A DNA stretch of 64,000 nt, from positions 25,269,426-25,333,425 of the forward strand of contig NC_090447.1 of assembly GCF_031143425.1 (NCBI RefSeq), in the 5' to 3' direction. Under the pieces are notes generated by a model. It worked only from the letters and a program-made list of their open reading frames with translations. It was not told where the DNA came from and did no database searches. Origin of the DNA: Pleurodeles waltl (Eukaryota > Chordata > Amphibia > Caudata > Salamandridae). Shown one piece after another: positions 44,587 to 53,781 of the stretch. Both the position numbers and the translations under genes were made by a program. Each line of letters starts with the position of its first letter. The stretch's first letter is position 1.

Positions 44587-45340
44587 CTGTACTCCTCAGT
44601 TGAGAATCCAAAGCCCTCAATCATGGTAGACTTCATGAGGTCATAGGATTCTGCATCTTTACCAGAGAGTGTGAGGAGTCTATCCCTACACTTTCCAGTG
44701 AACATTTCCCAAAGAAGAGCACCTCAGTGAGATTTGTTTACTTTTCTGGTTGCACAAGCCCTCTCAAAAGCTGTGAACCACTTGGGGATATCATCACCAT
44801 CTTCATATTTTTTTTACAATCGCTTTGGGGATCTTTAGGATGTCAGTATTCTCTCTGAACCTATCTATGTTGCTGCTACCTCTGATGGGAGCTAAACCCA
44901 TCTCTTGTCTTTCCCTCTCTCTGGCTAGGAGCTGTTTCTCCAAAGCCAATCTTTTGGTCATCCTGGCTAACAGGAGGTCATCTTCATTGAGGCTGCCCTC
45001 AATGCTTCCAGAGTTACTGGTCTCCCCTGTGGAAGAATTAGTCTCTCTGATTAGCACTTGTGGAGTCAGGGTTTGAGGGACCCTGGTCTCCCTAATTAAG
45101 ACAGGAGGGAGGGAATCATCCTCCTATTCACTAATTACTCCCTCTGTAGGATTATCCTCAGAGGGGTGGTCCTTTGCAAACTCTGACAAAAGCTCCTGGA
45201 GCTTCACTTTGGTAGGGTTGGACGCAGTCTTTATATTTTTTAGCTTACAGAGAGTTCTTAACTCTGCCATCCCTAGATGCACTGGTAGGGTTGGACGCAG
45301 TCTTTATATTTTTTAGCTTACAGAGAGTTCTTAACTCTGC
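44587..45340 (-). pseudogene. Gmr1-like gag with SCAN-like capsid domain
   Basis: An ATG at 45270 begins MAELRTLCKL, then a helical N-terminus with NPTKVKLQELL, a linker with an in-frame stop near 45127, and a long charged helix (ARMTKRLALEKQLLARERER). After a frameshift in an A/T tract near 44810 follows DIPKWFTAFERACA and, in another frame, MFTGKCRDRLLTLSGKDAES and MIEGFGFSTEEY. That helix set is the capsid region from which the vertebrate SCAN domain is thought to derive (SCAN from Gmr1-like Gag is established). It ends at the LTR_A edge, so the rest of capsid and the nucleocapsid are missing or displaced. A 73-bp tandem duplication disrupts the start region. Confidence 0.7.
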
Positions 45341-45356
45341 CATCCCTAGATGCACG
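45211..45356. repeat. 73-bp exact tandem duplication in gag
   Basis: The block starting GGTAGGGTTGGACGCAG at 45211 is repeated at 45284 with no visible change. Since 73 is not a multiple of three, it also duplicates the gag start codon region out of frame. Perfect identity suggests a recent slippage event. Confidence 0.92.
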
Positions 45357-45649
45357 TAAGGCGTGCCACCATCTCATCTGTGTTTGACATTATTTCTCTA
45401 AAAGTTGGGAGAGCTTTTTAAGAATCTAAAAACTACTTCTAGAACTTAAATCCAAACTTTTAAACTCTAAAAGAAATGCTAACAGAGACTTACACAAGGC
45501 CCTAGCAGGACTTTTACAAATTTAGAAAAATAGTTAAAATTGCAATTATCAGTTTCTAATGACAATTTGTGGAATTTAGTTGTGTGATCAGGTATTGGCT
45601 GAGTAGTCCAGCAAATGCAAAGTCTTAGACCCCACCGCTGATCCATTAA
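45357..45649 (-). other. Gmr1-like 5' leader and possible primer binding site
   Basis: It lies between the 5' LTR_B edge (45650) and gag. On the minus strand a TGGATCAGCGGTGG stretch begins four bases inside the LTR and is the best candidate primer binding site, but I could not match it to a tRNA with confidence. The rest is AT-rich untranslated sequence. Confidence 0.4.
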
Positions 45650-46064
45650 TGTAGGAAGTTGACTCTGTGTATATACTATCTCAAAGTAAGAGATAGTGTG
45701 CACAGAGTCCAAGGGTTCCCTTTAGAAGTAAGATATTGGCAAAATTAGATAATTCTAATGCTCTATTTTGTGGTAGTGTGGTTGAGCAGTAGGCTTATCA
45801 GAGGGTAGTGTTCAAACATTTGTTGTACACAAACAGGCAATAAATGAGGAACACACACTCAAAGACTTAACTTCAGTCACATAGTTTTTAATATAGAAAG
45901 ATATATTTTCTTAATTTATTTTTAGAACCACAATTTCAAGATTTGAAGTAAATACATAAAAAGCAAGGTACTTCACACAGGTAAGTTCGGAACTTTGAAT
46001 TAGAGCAATATCATGTACAGTTTTTGTTAAAATGGCAATAAGCTATTTTAAAAGTAGACACTTA

Positions 46065-46968
46065 GGCCCTCATTTCAACCTCGGCGGTCTTTTCCTTAGA
46101 CCGCCGAGGTTCCGCTGTGCCGAAGACCGCCAGTGCTGGTGGTCTTCCGCCAACCATATTATGACTGCTGGCGACCGTCCGCCCTTTTATGGACAGAGAG
46201 CCACCAGCAGCCATACTGGCGGTCGCCGGTGTAGTGAAGGCTGCTCCACCATCACCGCCACGTCATCAGAACACTGCCCACCGAATTACGTCACAGTATT
46301 CGGTGTGGCGGTGTTCTAGTGATGGGGTGCTGGCGGCGGAGCAGCCCCCATGGATCCCGTTCCCTCCCGGAGGACCACCGAAACAGGTAAGGTGATCATC
46401 CGTCAGGGGAGCGGGATGGGGGGTGTGGTGTGTGTGTGCATGGGGGTGTGCGTGTGAGTGTTTAGAGGGGGTGTGTTGCTGCGTGTAAGTATGCAGGAGG
46501 TGTAATGTGTGTAGGGGAAATGGTCCGTGTATGTATGTGTGCATGTATGTGCGTGAGTGAAGGGGAGGGTATATTTGGGGGGGGGTCTATGGGGTCGGGG
46601 TGGGGAGGGGGTCCTACTACCTTTGGGGGATGGTAGGAGGGGGGAGAGGGAGACCCCAATCAGTGCCAGGGAACGAATTCCCTGGCACTGATAGTGCCTC
46701 CCGCCATGTATTTTGAGGTGGTTCAAAACCCCACGAACTCCATGGCCGTATGCGGGGTCATGATACCACCGGTGGACTAGTGACGGCGGGTGGGCTGGAG
46801 ACCGGTGTCTCCAGCCTGGCGGTCGTTACCGCCGTGGCGAACGGTGCGGGACATTGGCAGTTTGGCATATGCCAAACCACAGATGTCATAATGAGGCCCT
46901 AATAACCGCCAGCCTGTTTGCTCTCCTACCGCCATCATTGCACCGTCCGCAGGGTCGTAATGAGGGCC
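46065..46968. mobile_element. Nonautonomous Harbinger (MITE) in LTR_B
   Basis: The ends are GGCCCTCATTTCAACC and, inverted, GGTCGTAATGAGGGCC. It is flanked by TTA (46062-46064) and ATA (46969-46971), probably a diverged 3-bp duplication. The 3' LTR at 31411-31430 lacks the insert. Its terminal bases (GGCCCTCATT) differ from the GGGGGTCATT subfamily, so a second Harbinger subfamily is present. It shares the central palindrome with the MITE at 41080. Confidence 0.9.
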
Positions 46969-48357
46969 ATAGTGCAAAAATCAACAGTTCCTGGGGGAGG
47001 TAAGTTTTGGTTAGATTGTGAGGTAAGTAAGACACTTACAAGTCTCAGTTCCTGGGCATAGGCTGCCCACCATTGGGGGTTCAGGCCAACCCCAAAGTTA
47101 CCACACCAGCAGCTCAGGGCCGGTCAGGTGCCGAGGTCAAAGTGGTGGCCAAAACACATAGGCGCCTATGAGGACAGGGGTGCTCTGGTTCCGGTATGCC
47201 AGCAGGTAAGTACCTGCATCCTCGGGGCAGACCAGGGTTTTTTTGTAGAGAACTGGGGGGGACACAAGTAGGCACACAAAACACACCCCAGCTGCACAGA
47301 GGCGGCCGGGTGCAGTGTGCAAAGCAGGCGTCAGGTTTCAGGTAGGAATCAATGGAGGGGCCCGGGGGTCACTCTAGCGGTGCAGGCAGGCACAGGGAGG
47401 GCTTCTCGGGACAGCCACCACCTGGGCTAGGCAGAGGGTCGCCTGGGGGTCACTCCTGCGCTGGAGTTCGGTTCCTTCAGGTCCTGGGGGCTGTGGGTGC
47501 AGTGATGGTTTCAGGTGTCAGGTCCCTTGTTACAGGCAGTCGCGGTCAGGGGGAGCTTCTGGATTCTCTCTGCAGGCGTCGCTGTGGGAGCTCAGGGGGG
47601 TCGTCTCTGGTTACTCACAGGCTCGCAGTCGCCAGAGAGTCCTCCCTGAGGTGTTTGTTCTCTGGATCTCGAGCCGGGGCGTCGGGTGCAGAGTGTGAAG
47701 TCTCACGCTTTCGGCGGGAAATGTGCAGTCTTTGAAAGTTGCTTCTTTGTTGCAAAGAAGTAGGTTTTGAACAGGCCCGCTGTTCACGGGAGTTTCTTGG
47801 TCCTTTCGTCCAGGGCAGTCCTCAGAGGCTTCAGAGGTCGCTGATCTCTGTAGGATGCGTGGCTGGAGCAGGTGTTCGAAGTTGGAGACAGGCCGGTAGG
47901 GCTGGGGCCAAAGCAGTTGTCGTCTTCCTCCTTCTCTGCAGGCTTGTAGGTCAGCAATCCTTCTAGTTTCTTCAGGTTGCCGAAATCTGAATTCCTGGGA
48001 TCTGGGGAGTCCCTAAAGAACGAGTTACTTACCTTCGGTAACGACTTTTCTGGTGGATACATTAGCTACCTGTGGATTCCTCACCTGATGAATACTCCCA
48101 TGGCGCCAGCATTTGACGGAAATCTTCTTACTAGTCTCTGCACGTCGACGAGGACGTCACTCTAGCCCACGCGACGCCGTCTGACGTCATACAGGCAATA
48201 AGAAGTCCTCGCCGACGTGCCGATGACAGTACCAACATTTTTTACGTGCATGAGAATAATAATAATAACCCAATGCAATGAAAGAGCAAAGCAACATCTC
48301 TTAATATTGTAAATCACACAACATTGCAATAAAATAGCTGTAGATTTAATATAACCT

Positions 48358-48480
48358 TTTTTTTTTTTTTTTTTTTTTTTAAACAAATAAATATATTTAT
48401 ACATACGAATCATGTATATACCCAATATATATATAGATTTATATATACATATACACATATATACAAATATCATACATGCA
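48358..48480. repeat. Poly-T run and AT-rich low-complexity tract in DIRS copy 2
   Basis: A run of about 23 T is followed by TATATA-rich sequence between the left terminal repeat and the internal complementary region. DIRS copies 1 and 3 have similar AT-rich tracts in the same place, so this is a feature of the family's noncoding 3' region. Confidence 0.85.
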
Positions 48481-48570
48481 AAATGTATTGCAACTTTGAA
48501 GACCAAAAGGAGCACACTCAAGGATTGCTTGGAGAGACCAAAAAGGCAACGGGGAGGCGGGTGGGACCGT

Positions 48571-48679
48571 GAGGAATCCACAGGTAGCTAATGTATCCAC
48601 CAGAAAAGTCGTTACCGAAGGTAAGTAACTCGTTCTTCTGATGGATACAACTACCTGTGGATTCCTCACCTGATGAATA
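48571..48679. repeat. DIRS copy 2 internal complementary region
   Basis: 48571-48635 is the reverse complement of the left terminus; 48636-48679 is the reverse complement of the right terminus. The junction CTCGTTC|TTCTGATGG is exactly what joining this copy's own ends would give, including the G of CTCG that distinguishes it from copy 1 (CTTG). The region therefore matches its own ends, a sign of a replication-competent lineage. Confidence 0.92.
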
Positions 48680-48723
48680 GAGTCCCAAAGCAGTACCACG
48701 CCCGGCGGTGGGTGCCTAAATGG

Positions 48724-49788
48724 TCAAACCAAGAAATCCTGCAGCACTGACCGTGCAAAATGACCGTCCCTTCTGACCTCAGAGTCCAAACAGTAATGTT
48801 TCACAAAAGTGTGAAGGGACGACCAAGTTGCGGCCTTGCAGATGTCAACCACAGGAACACCCCTGGCCAAGGCCGAAGAGGCCGACTTAGCTCTGGTGGA
48901 GTGAGCTCTAATGCCCTCAGGCGGATCCTTCTTTGCCAAAGAGTAACAGATTTTAATGCAAAGAACAACCCACCTGGAGAGTGTTCTCTTGTGGACTGCC
49001 TTTCCTCTCCTCTTGCCCACGTATCCGACAAACAGCTGATCCTCCAGCCTGATATCCTTCATTCTGTCGATATAGAAGCTCAACGCCCTTTTTGGGTCCA
49101 GGCGATGTAGTCTTTCTTCCTCCTTTGAAGGATGAGGCGGAGGATAAAACGTGGACAAAGTGATTGTCTGAGCCAAATGGAAGGGTGAAACAACCTTCGG
49201 AAGGAAAGCAGCCTTGGTCCTCAACACCACCTTATCCCCATAAAACGTTATATAAGGGGGTTTAACCGATAAGGCCTGCAACTCACTCACTCTCCTTGCA
49301 GATGTTATAGCTACCAGGAATACTGTTTTAATAACCAAATACCTTAAGGGGCAAGAATGCATAGGCTCAAAAGGGGACCCCATAAGGAAAGTCAGGACCA
49401 AGGACAAATCCCATTGAGGCATAACGAATGGTTTTGGAGGATATTGATTCAGAAGACCTTTCAAGAATCTGAGAACAATAGGGGATTTAAATAACGATGG
49501 TTGGTCTGGAAGACAAATGAAGGCTGACAAGGCCGACAAATAACCCTTAATGGTAGCTACTGCACAACCTTTCTGCGCTAGAGACAGTGCAAAAGACAAA
49601 ACATGTGACAGATGAGCATGTAAGGGATCAATCTGTCTCTCTCCACACCACATAACAAATTTAGACCACCTATTAGCGTAGATAGATTTAGTGGAGTGTC
49701 GCCTGGCCGCTAAGATAACATCCACTACATCAGGCGGGAGAGAGAAGGAACTCAGGTTGCCCCGTTCAATCTCCAAGCATGTAGGTGC
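48724..49788 (-). CDS. DIRS copy 2 tyrosine recombinase (about 354 aa)
   Basis: The conserved domain starts near 49788 (CLEIERGNLSSF) and ends at the stop at 48724. The frame is open much further upstream, but there it is antiparallel-frame shadow of RT, so the true start is unknown; translation may come from frameshifting or an internal start. It overlaps the RT-RNase H end by 36 nt. The catalytic set of the phage-integrase fold is visible: Arg in SARRVSELQAL (about residue 165), the HxxR box in RAHSTRAKSA (about 296-299) and the nucleophilic Tyr in VKHYCLD (about 332). The N-terminal core-binding part reads STKSIYANRWSKF. It would integrate the circular DNA copy without making a target duplication. 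Confidence 0.93.
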   Translation of the reverse strand, partial: APTCLEIERGNLSSFSLPPDVVDVILAARRHSTKSIYANRWSKFVMWCGERQIDPLHAHLSHVLSFALSLAQKGCAVATIKGYLSALSAFICLPDQPSLFKSPIVLRFLKGLLNQYPPKPFVMPQWDLSLVLTFLMGSPFEPMHSCPLRYLVIKTVFLVAITSARRVSELQALSVKPPYITFYGDKVVLRTKAAFLPKVVSPFHLAQTITLSTFYPPPHPSKEEERLHRLDPKRALSFYIDRMKDIRLEDQLFVGYVGKRRGKAVHKRTLSRWVVLCIKICYSLAKKDPPEGIRAHSTRAKSASSALARGVPVVDICKAATWSSLHTFVKHYCLDSEVRRDGHFARSVLQDFLV

Positions 49789-51839
49789 AGACTCTGGAGG
49801 TTGGGGTGTAAAACCTGCCCCTGCGACTGCGAGAGGAGGTCTGCCCTGAGAGGGAGACGGAGCGGAGGGCACAGTGAGAGTTGGAGAAGGTCGGAGTACC
49901 ATACCCTCCTTGGCCAATCCGGAGCTATTAAGATGACTTGGGCCCGGTCTTGGCGAATTTTCCTCAACACTCGAGGAATCAAGGGTATGGGGGGAAACGC
50001 GTAAAGCAACTGGTCGCACCAGGTTATCTGAAACGCGTCCCCCAACGCTCCCTGCATCGGATACTGGAGGCTGCAGAATAACGGGCAATGCGCGTTCTCC
50101 CGAGTGGCAAACAGATCTATCCGAGGAAACCCCCACATCTGGAAGATTAAACAGACTTGATCTGGATGGAGACGCCACTCGTGGTCTGCCGAGAATTGGC
50201 GACTGAGACTGTCCGCACGTACATTCAAGACCCCGGCCAGATGATTTGCCACCAAGCAAATCTGATGGTCCTTTGCCCAGGACCATAGCCGAAGAGCTTC
50301 TCTGCAGAGAAGGTACGACCCTACTCCTCCCTGTTTGTTTATGTACCACATCGTGGTAGTATTGTCCGTCAGGACCTGTACCGACTGACCACGAAGGGAT
50401 GGGAGGAAGGCCTTGAGAGCCAAACGTACAGCCCGTAACTCCAACAGATTGATATGAAACACCTGTTCCTCTGGAGACCAAAGCCCTTTGATCTCCAGAT
50501 CCCCCAGATGAGCTCCCCATCCTAGGGTGGAGGCATCCGTTATTACCGTGGCCACTGGTGGCGACTGCGCGAACGGCTTCCCCTGTGAAAGATTGTTGCC
50601 CGCAATCCACCACTTCAATTCCACAGCAGCATCTCTGGAGATCTTGACAGTACCTTCTAAATCTCCCTTGTGTTGAGACCACTGCCTTCGGAGGCACCAC
50701 TGAAGAGCCCTCATGTGCCAGCGAGCATGCGTGACCAACAGAATGCAGGAGGCGAACAGACCGAGCAGACGAAGGACCTTGAGGACTGGAACTACCGCTC
50801 CATTTCGAAACATTGGAACCAATTCCTGAATATCTTGAATCCGCTGAGGCGGAGGAAAGGCTCGACTCAATGTTGTATCCAGTACTGCCCCTATGAACAG
50901 GAGGCGCTGAGAGGGCTCCAGGTGAGATTTGGGCACGTTCACCGAAAAGCCCAGGTCGAACAACAACTGGGTTGTTGACTGCAGATGATGCGACACAAGC
51001 TCCGGGGACTTGGCTTTGATCAACCAGTCGTCCAAGTAAGGGAATACTGCTATCCCCTTCCTTCTGAGCTCCGCCGCAACCACTGACATCACCTTTGTGA
51101 AGACTCGAGGTGCTGAAGTAAGACCAAACGGGAGGACCGCAAACTGATAGTGCTGCGACCCTACCACAAACCGGAGATACTTCCTGTGCGACTTGAGTAT
51201 CGGGATATGAAAGTAAGCATCCTGCAAGTCGACAGACACCATCCAATCTTCCTTGTTCAACGCCAAAAGCACCTGTGCTAGGGTCAGCATCTTGAACTTT
51301 TCCTGTTTGAGGAACCAATTCAAGATCCTCAGATCCAGGATTGGTCTCAACTGACCATCCTTTTTGGGAATCAGGAAGTATCTTGAGTAACAACCTCGAC
51401 CCTTTTCCTGCTCTGGGACCAACTCTACCGCGCCCTTTGAAAGGAGGACTTGAACCTCCTGTTCTAGCAACAGGAGGTGTTCTTCTGAACAATAAGATGG
51501 GCGGGGCGGGATGAGGGGCGGGAACTCCCGAAAGGGAAGGGCGTAGCCTTTTCCCACAATGCCGAGAACCCAAGTGTCCGTTGTGATAGACCTCCACTTG
51601 TGGAGAAAACGCTGTAATCTTCCCCTTACAGGAGAGGAGTGAGTGGGAAACGGTGGAAGCCTAAGGCTGCTTCCCCTGCTGCACCCCTCCAGAGGACGAG
51701 GAAGAGGCAGAGTGCTGTTGAGAGGCTCCTCTGGTACGGACCCCACCCCTCCCCCTCCCTCTAAATGACCTATAGGGGAGGGAAGAGGCGGGTTGCTGGA
51801 ACCTCCCCCGAAAGGAAGAGGAATAAGAGCCACGCCCAA
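49752..51839 (-). CDS. DIRS copy 2 reverse transcriptase-RNase H-methylase-like protein (up to 695 aa)
   Basis: The open frame begins within the 3' end of gag (overlap 179 nt) and has no early ATG, so expression by frameshift or reinitiation is likely. RT motifs are VSVDLQDAYFHIP (about 202-213), AVLPFGLTSAP, and the active site YLDD (268-271). RNase H carboxylates are D435 (ITDAS), E467 (NLLEL), D492 (LTDN) and D543 (RADSLSR). The C-terminal part with IDLFATREN and IAPDWPRRVWY is the region of DIRS Pol that has been compared to DNA adenine methylases. No stop or frameshift. It copies element RNA into DNA. Confidence 0.93.
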   Translation of the reverse strand: MGVALIPLPFGGGSSNPPLPSPIGHLEGGGGVGSVPEEPLNSTLPLPRPLEGCSRGSSLRLPPFPTHSSPVRGRLQRFLHKWRSITTDTWVLGIVGKGYALPFREFPPLIPPRPSYCSEEHLLLLEQEVQVLLSKGAVELVPEQEKGRGCYSRYFLIPKKDGQLRPILDLRILNWFLKQEKFKMLTLAQVLLALNKEDWMVSVDLQDAYFHIPILKSHRKYLRFVVGSQHYQFAVLPFGLTSAPRVFTKVMSVVAAELRRKGIAVFPYLDDWLIKAKSPELVSHHLQSTTQLLFDLGFSVNVPKSHLEPSQRLLFIGAVLDTTLSRAFPPPQRIQDIQELVPMFRNGAVVPVLKVLRLLGLFASCILLVTHARWHMRALQWCLRRQWSQHKGDLEGTVKISRDAAVELKWWIAGNNLSQGKPFAQSPPVATVITDASTLGWGAHLGDLEIKGLWSPEEQVFHINLLELRAVRLALKAFLPSLRGQSVQVLTDNTTTMWYINKQGGVGSYLLCREALRLWSWAKDHQICLVANHLAGVLNVRADSLSRQFSADHEWRLHPDQVCLIFQMWGFPRIDLFATRENAHCPLFCSLQYPMQGALGDAFQITWCDQLLYAFPPIPLIPRVLRKIRQDRAQVILIAPDWPRRVWYSDLLQLSLCPPLRLPLRADLLSQSQGQVLHPNLQSLHLHAWRLNGAT

Positions 51840-53781
51840 ATCCCCGAAACCTCCTGAAAATTCTAGAAGAGGCAGAGGAAGAAGGAGCTTGCAGTCCTAA
51901 CGATTTGGCTGTGGCTCTGCTCTCCTTAAATCGTTCCAAGGCCGAATCTGCCTTGGCTCCAAACAGTCTGTCCCCATCAAACGGGAGGTCCAGCAGGGTC
52001 GACTGCACATCCGCAGAGAACCCTGAGTTTCGGAGCCAGGCCTGTCTTCTTGCCACCACAGCCGTGCCCATCGCCCTGGCCACCGAGTCGGTCGTGTCCA
52101 GCCCAGACTGGATAATCTGGGTCGCGGCAGCCTGGGCGTCCGAGACCACATCCAAAAGACCCTGGGGAAGCTCCGTGAATGAAGACGAAATATCATCCAT
52201 CAGCGCATGGATGTACCTCCCCAGAATGCACGTGGCGTTGGTGGCCTTCAACGCCAAACTGCATGACGAAAATATTTTCTTGGACTGCGCATCCAGTTTC
52301 TTGGAGTCTCTGTCTCCAGGCACCGTCGGGAAGGAACCAGGCGCTGACTTTGAGGAACAGGAGGCTTGCACCACCAAGCTCTCCGGCGTAGGGTGTCTAG
52401 AGAGAAAGCCAGGGTCAGATGGTGCAGCTCGATACCTCCTGGCCACAGCCCTATGAACGGCCGAGGAAGACACTGGCTTCTTCCACACCTCCAACACCGG
52501 ATCCAGCAAAGCCTCATTAAATGGCAAGAGAGGCTCAGCTGCAGCAGAGGCCGGATGCAATACCTCTGTCAGCAAATTCTGCTTTGCCTCTGCCACCGGC
52601 AAAGGCAGGTCCAAAAAGCTCGCTGCCTTCCTCACCACAGCATGAAAGGAAGCAGCCTCCTCCGTATATTCCCCTGGAGATGAAAGGTCCCACTCAGGGG
52701 AAGTGTCCAGCCCACTGGCTGTATCCAGACCATGCAGTCCGTCTCCAGAGTCCTCAATCTCTCCCTCCTCTAGGACTCGCTGGTACTCTTGCTCTTCTAA
52801 AAGACGGAGAGCACGCCTCCTCGAATGAAGTCTCTCCTCGATACGCGGAGTCGACATGGCCTCCGCCGACGTCGAAGAACGGCGCCGATCTCCAGAAGCA
52901 TCTGACGCCGCGTCCGGCGCCACAGGCAGCTTCGGCGCCGAGGCAGGAGCCGGAGGACGAGGTCTTGGAGCCGATGGACCAACCGGAGTCACAGGGCAAA
53001 ATCCTGACTTCGACGGAGGGGCAACCTCCGGGGCCGAAACATCCGAAGCCACCGGAGCGGCCACCGACGCCGGCACCGGCGCCGAGCCCACATTCCCAAA
53101 AGGGAGAAAGGGCATAAAGGGTGCCGGCCGAAGAGGCGCAGGATCACCCAACGAAAAGGCCAAGGGCCCCGAAGGACCAGCCGGAGCAGCTCCTGGAGCC
53201 ATCTGCTGAAAGATGGTATACATCGCATTAAGAAACGCGGTACTATCGGCTCCAGGAGTGGGAAAAGCCGGATACTGGGGTGCCTGGATCGAAGGCGACC
53301 CCGACGCCGGCCTCGACGTCTGCGACGCCGGAGAAAACACAAGAGGCTGCACCACCTCAATCACTGACGCCTGACCAGGTGAAGTCGGTGACGCCGGAGA
53401 GGGCAACGGCGTCGATGGATGCGGCGTGACCGTGGGGCTGACCTCCCAAGTCCTCCGACGCCGAGCCGAAGGTGACCTCGAATGAGACTCCTTGCTGGAG
53501 TGACGTCGTGAGTCTCTACGGCGCCGGGAGTCTCGATGACGCCGGTGAGACCTTGGCGAAGAAGACTTCTTATGATGTTTCTCCTTCTTCTTTGACTTTG
53601 CCATGAATAACTTGGCCTCGCGCTCTTTGAGGGCCTTCGGATTCATGTGTTGACATGAATCGCAAGTCGAGACGTCGTGGTCGGAGCTCAAACACCATAG
53701 ACAGTCGGAGTGAGGATCTGTAACTGACATCTTGCCCCCACACTCTCGACAGGGCTTGAAACCCGACTTCCTCTGAGACAT
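51661..53781 (-). CDS. DIRS copy 2 gag-like protein, intact (about 706 aa)
   Basis: ATG 53781 (MSQRKSGFK) is preferred over an upstream in-frame start because copy 1 begins at the matching Met. Residues about 10-45 form a zinc ribbon with paired cysteines (CRECGG, CLWC, CDSC). Next comes a Lys/Arg/Ser/His-rich stretch (about 60-120), then a long Ser/Pro/Ala-rich region, then a helical domain (SFHAVVRKAASFLDL to VARAMGTAVVARRQAWLRNS), and a Gly/Arg/Phe-rich tail (FRRFRGFGRGSYSSSFRGR) suited to RNA binding. Homologous to the broken gag of copy 1 and to the relic at 57880. Function as the structural protein is inferred from position. Confidence 0.88.
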   Translation of the reverse strand: MSQRKSGFKPCRECGGKMSVTDPHSDCLWCLSSDHDVSTCDSCQHMNPKALKEREAKLFMAKSKKKEKHHKKSSSPRSHRRHRDSRRRRDSRRHSSKESHSRSPSARRRRTWEVSPTVTPHPSTPLPSPASPTSPGQASVIEVVQPLVFSPASQTSRPASGSPSIQAPQYPAFPTPGADSTAFLNAMYTIFQQMAPGAAPAGPSGPLAFSLGDPAPLRPAPFMPFLPFGNVGSAPVPASVAAPVASDVSAPEVAPPSKSGFCPVTPVGPSAPRPRPPAPASAPKLPVAPDAASDASGDRRRSSTSAEAMSTPRIEERLHSRRRALRLLEEQEYQRVLEEGEIEDSGDGLHGLDTASGLDTSPEWDLSSPGEYTEEAASFHAVVRKAASFLDLPLPVAEAKQNLLTEVLHPASAAAEPLLPFNEALLDPVLEVWKKPVSSSAVHRAVARRYRAAPSDPGFLSRHPTPESLVVQASCSSKSAPGSFPTVPGDRDSKKLDAQSKKIFSSCSLALKATNATCILGRYIHALMDDISSSFTELPQGLLDVVSDAQAAATQIIQSGLDTTDSVARAMGTAVVARRQAWLRNSGFSADVQSTLLDLPFDGDRLFGAKADSALERFKESRATAKSLGLQAPSSSASSRIFRRFRGFGRGSYSSSFRGRFQQPASSLPYRSFRGRGRGGVRTRGASQQHSASSSSSGGVQQGKQP

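Noticed and set aside
49789..51597. The upstream part of the 957-codon frame ending in the DIRS recombinase
   Set aside because: It overlaps the RT-RNase H gene in another frame; its Ser/Gly-rich translation has no motifs, so only the part from about 49788 is taken as recombinase.
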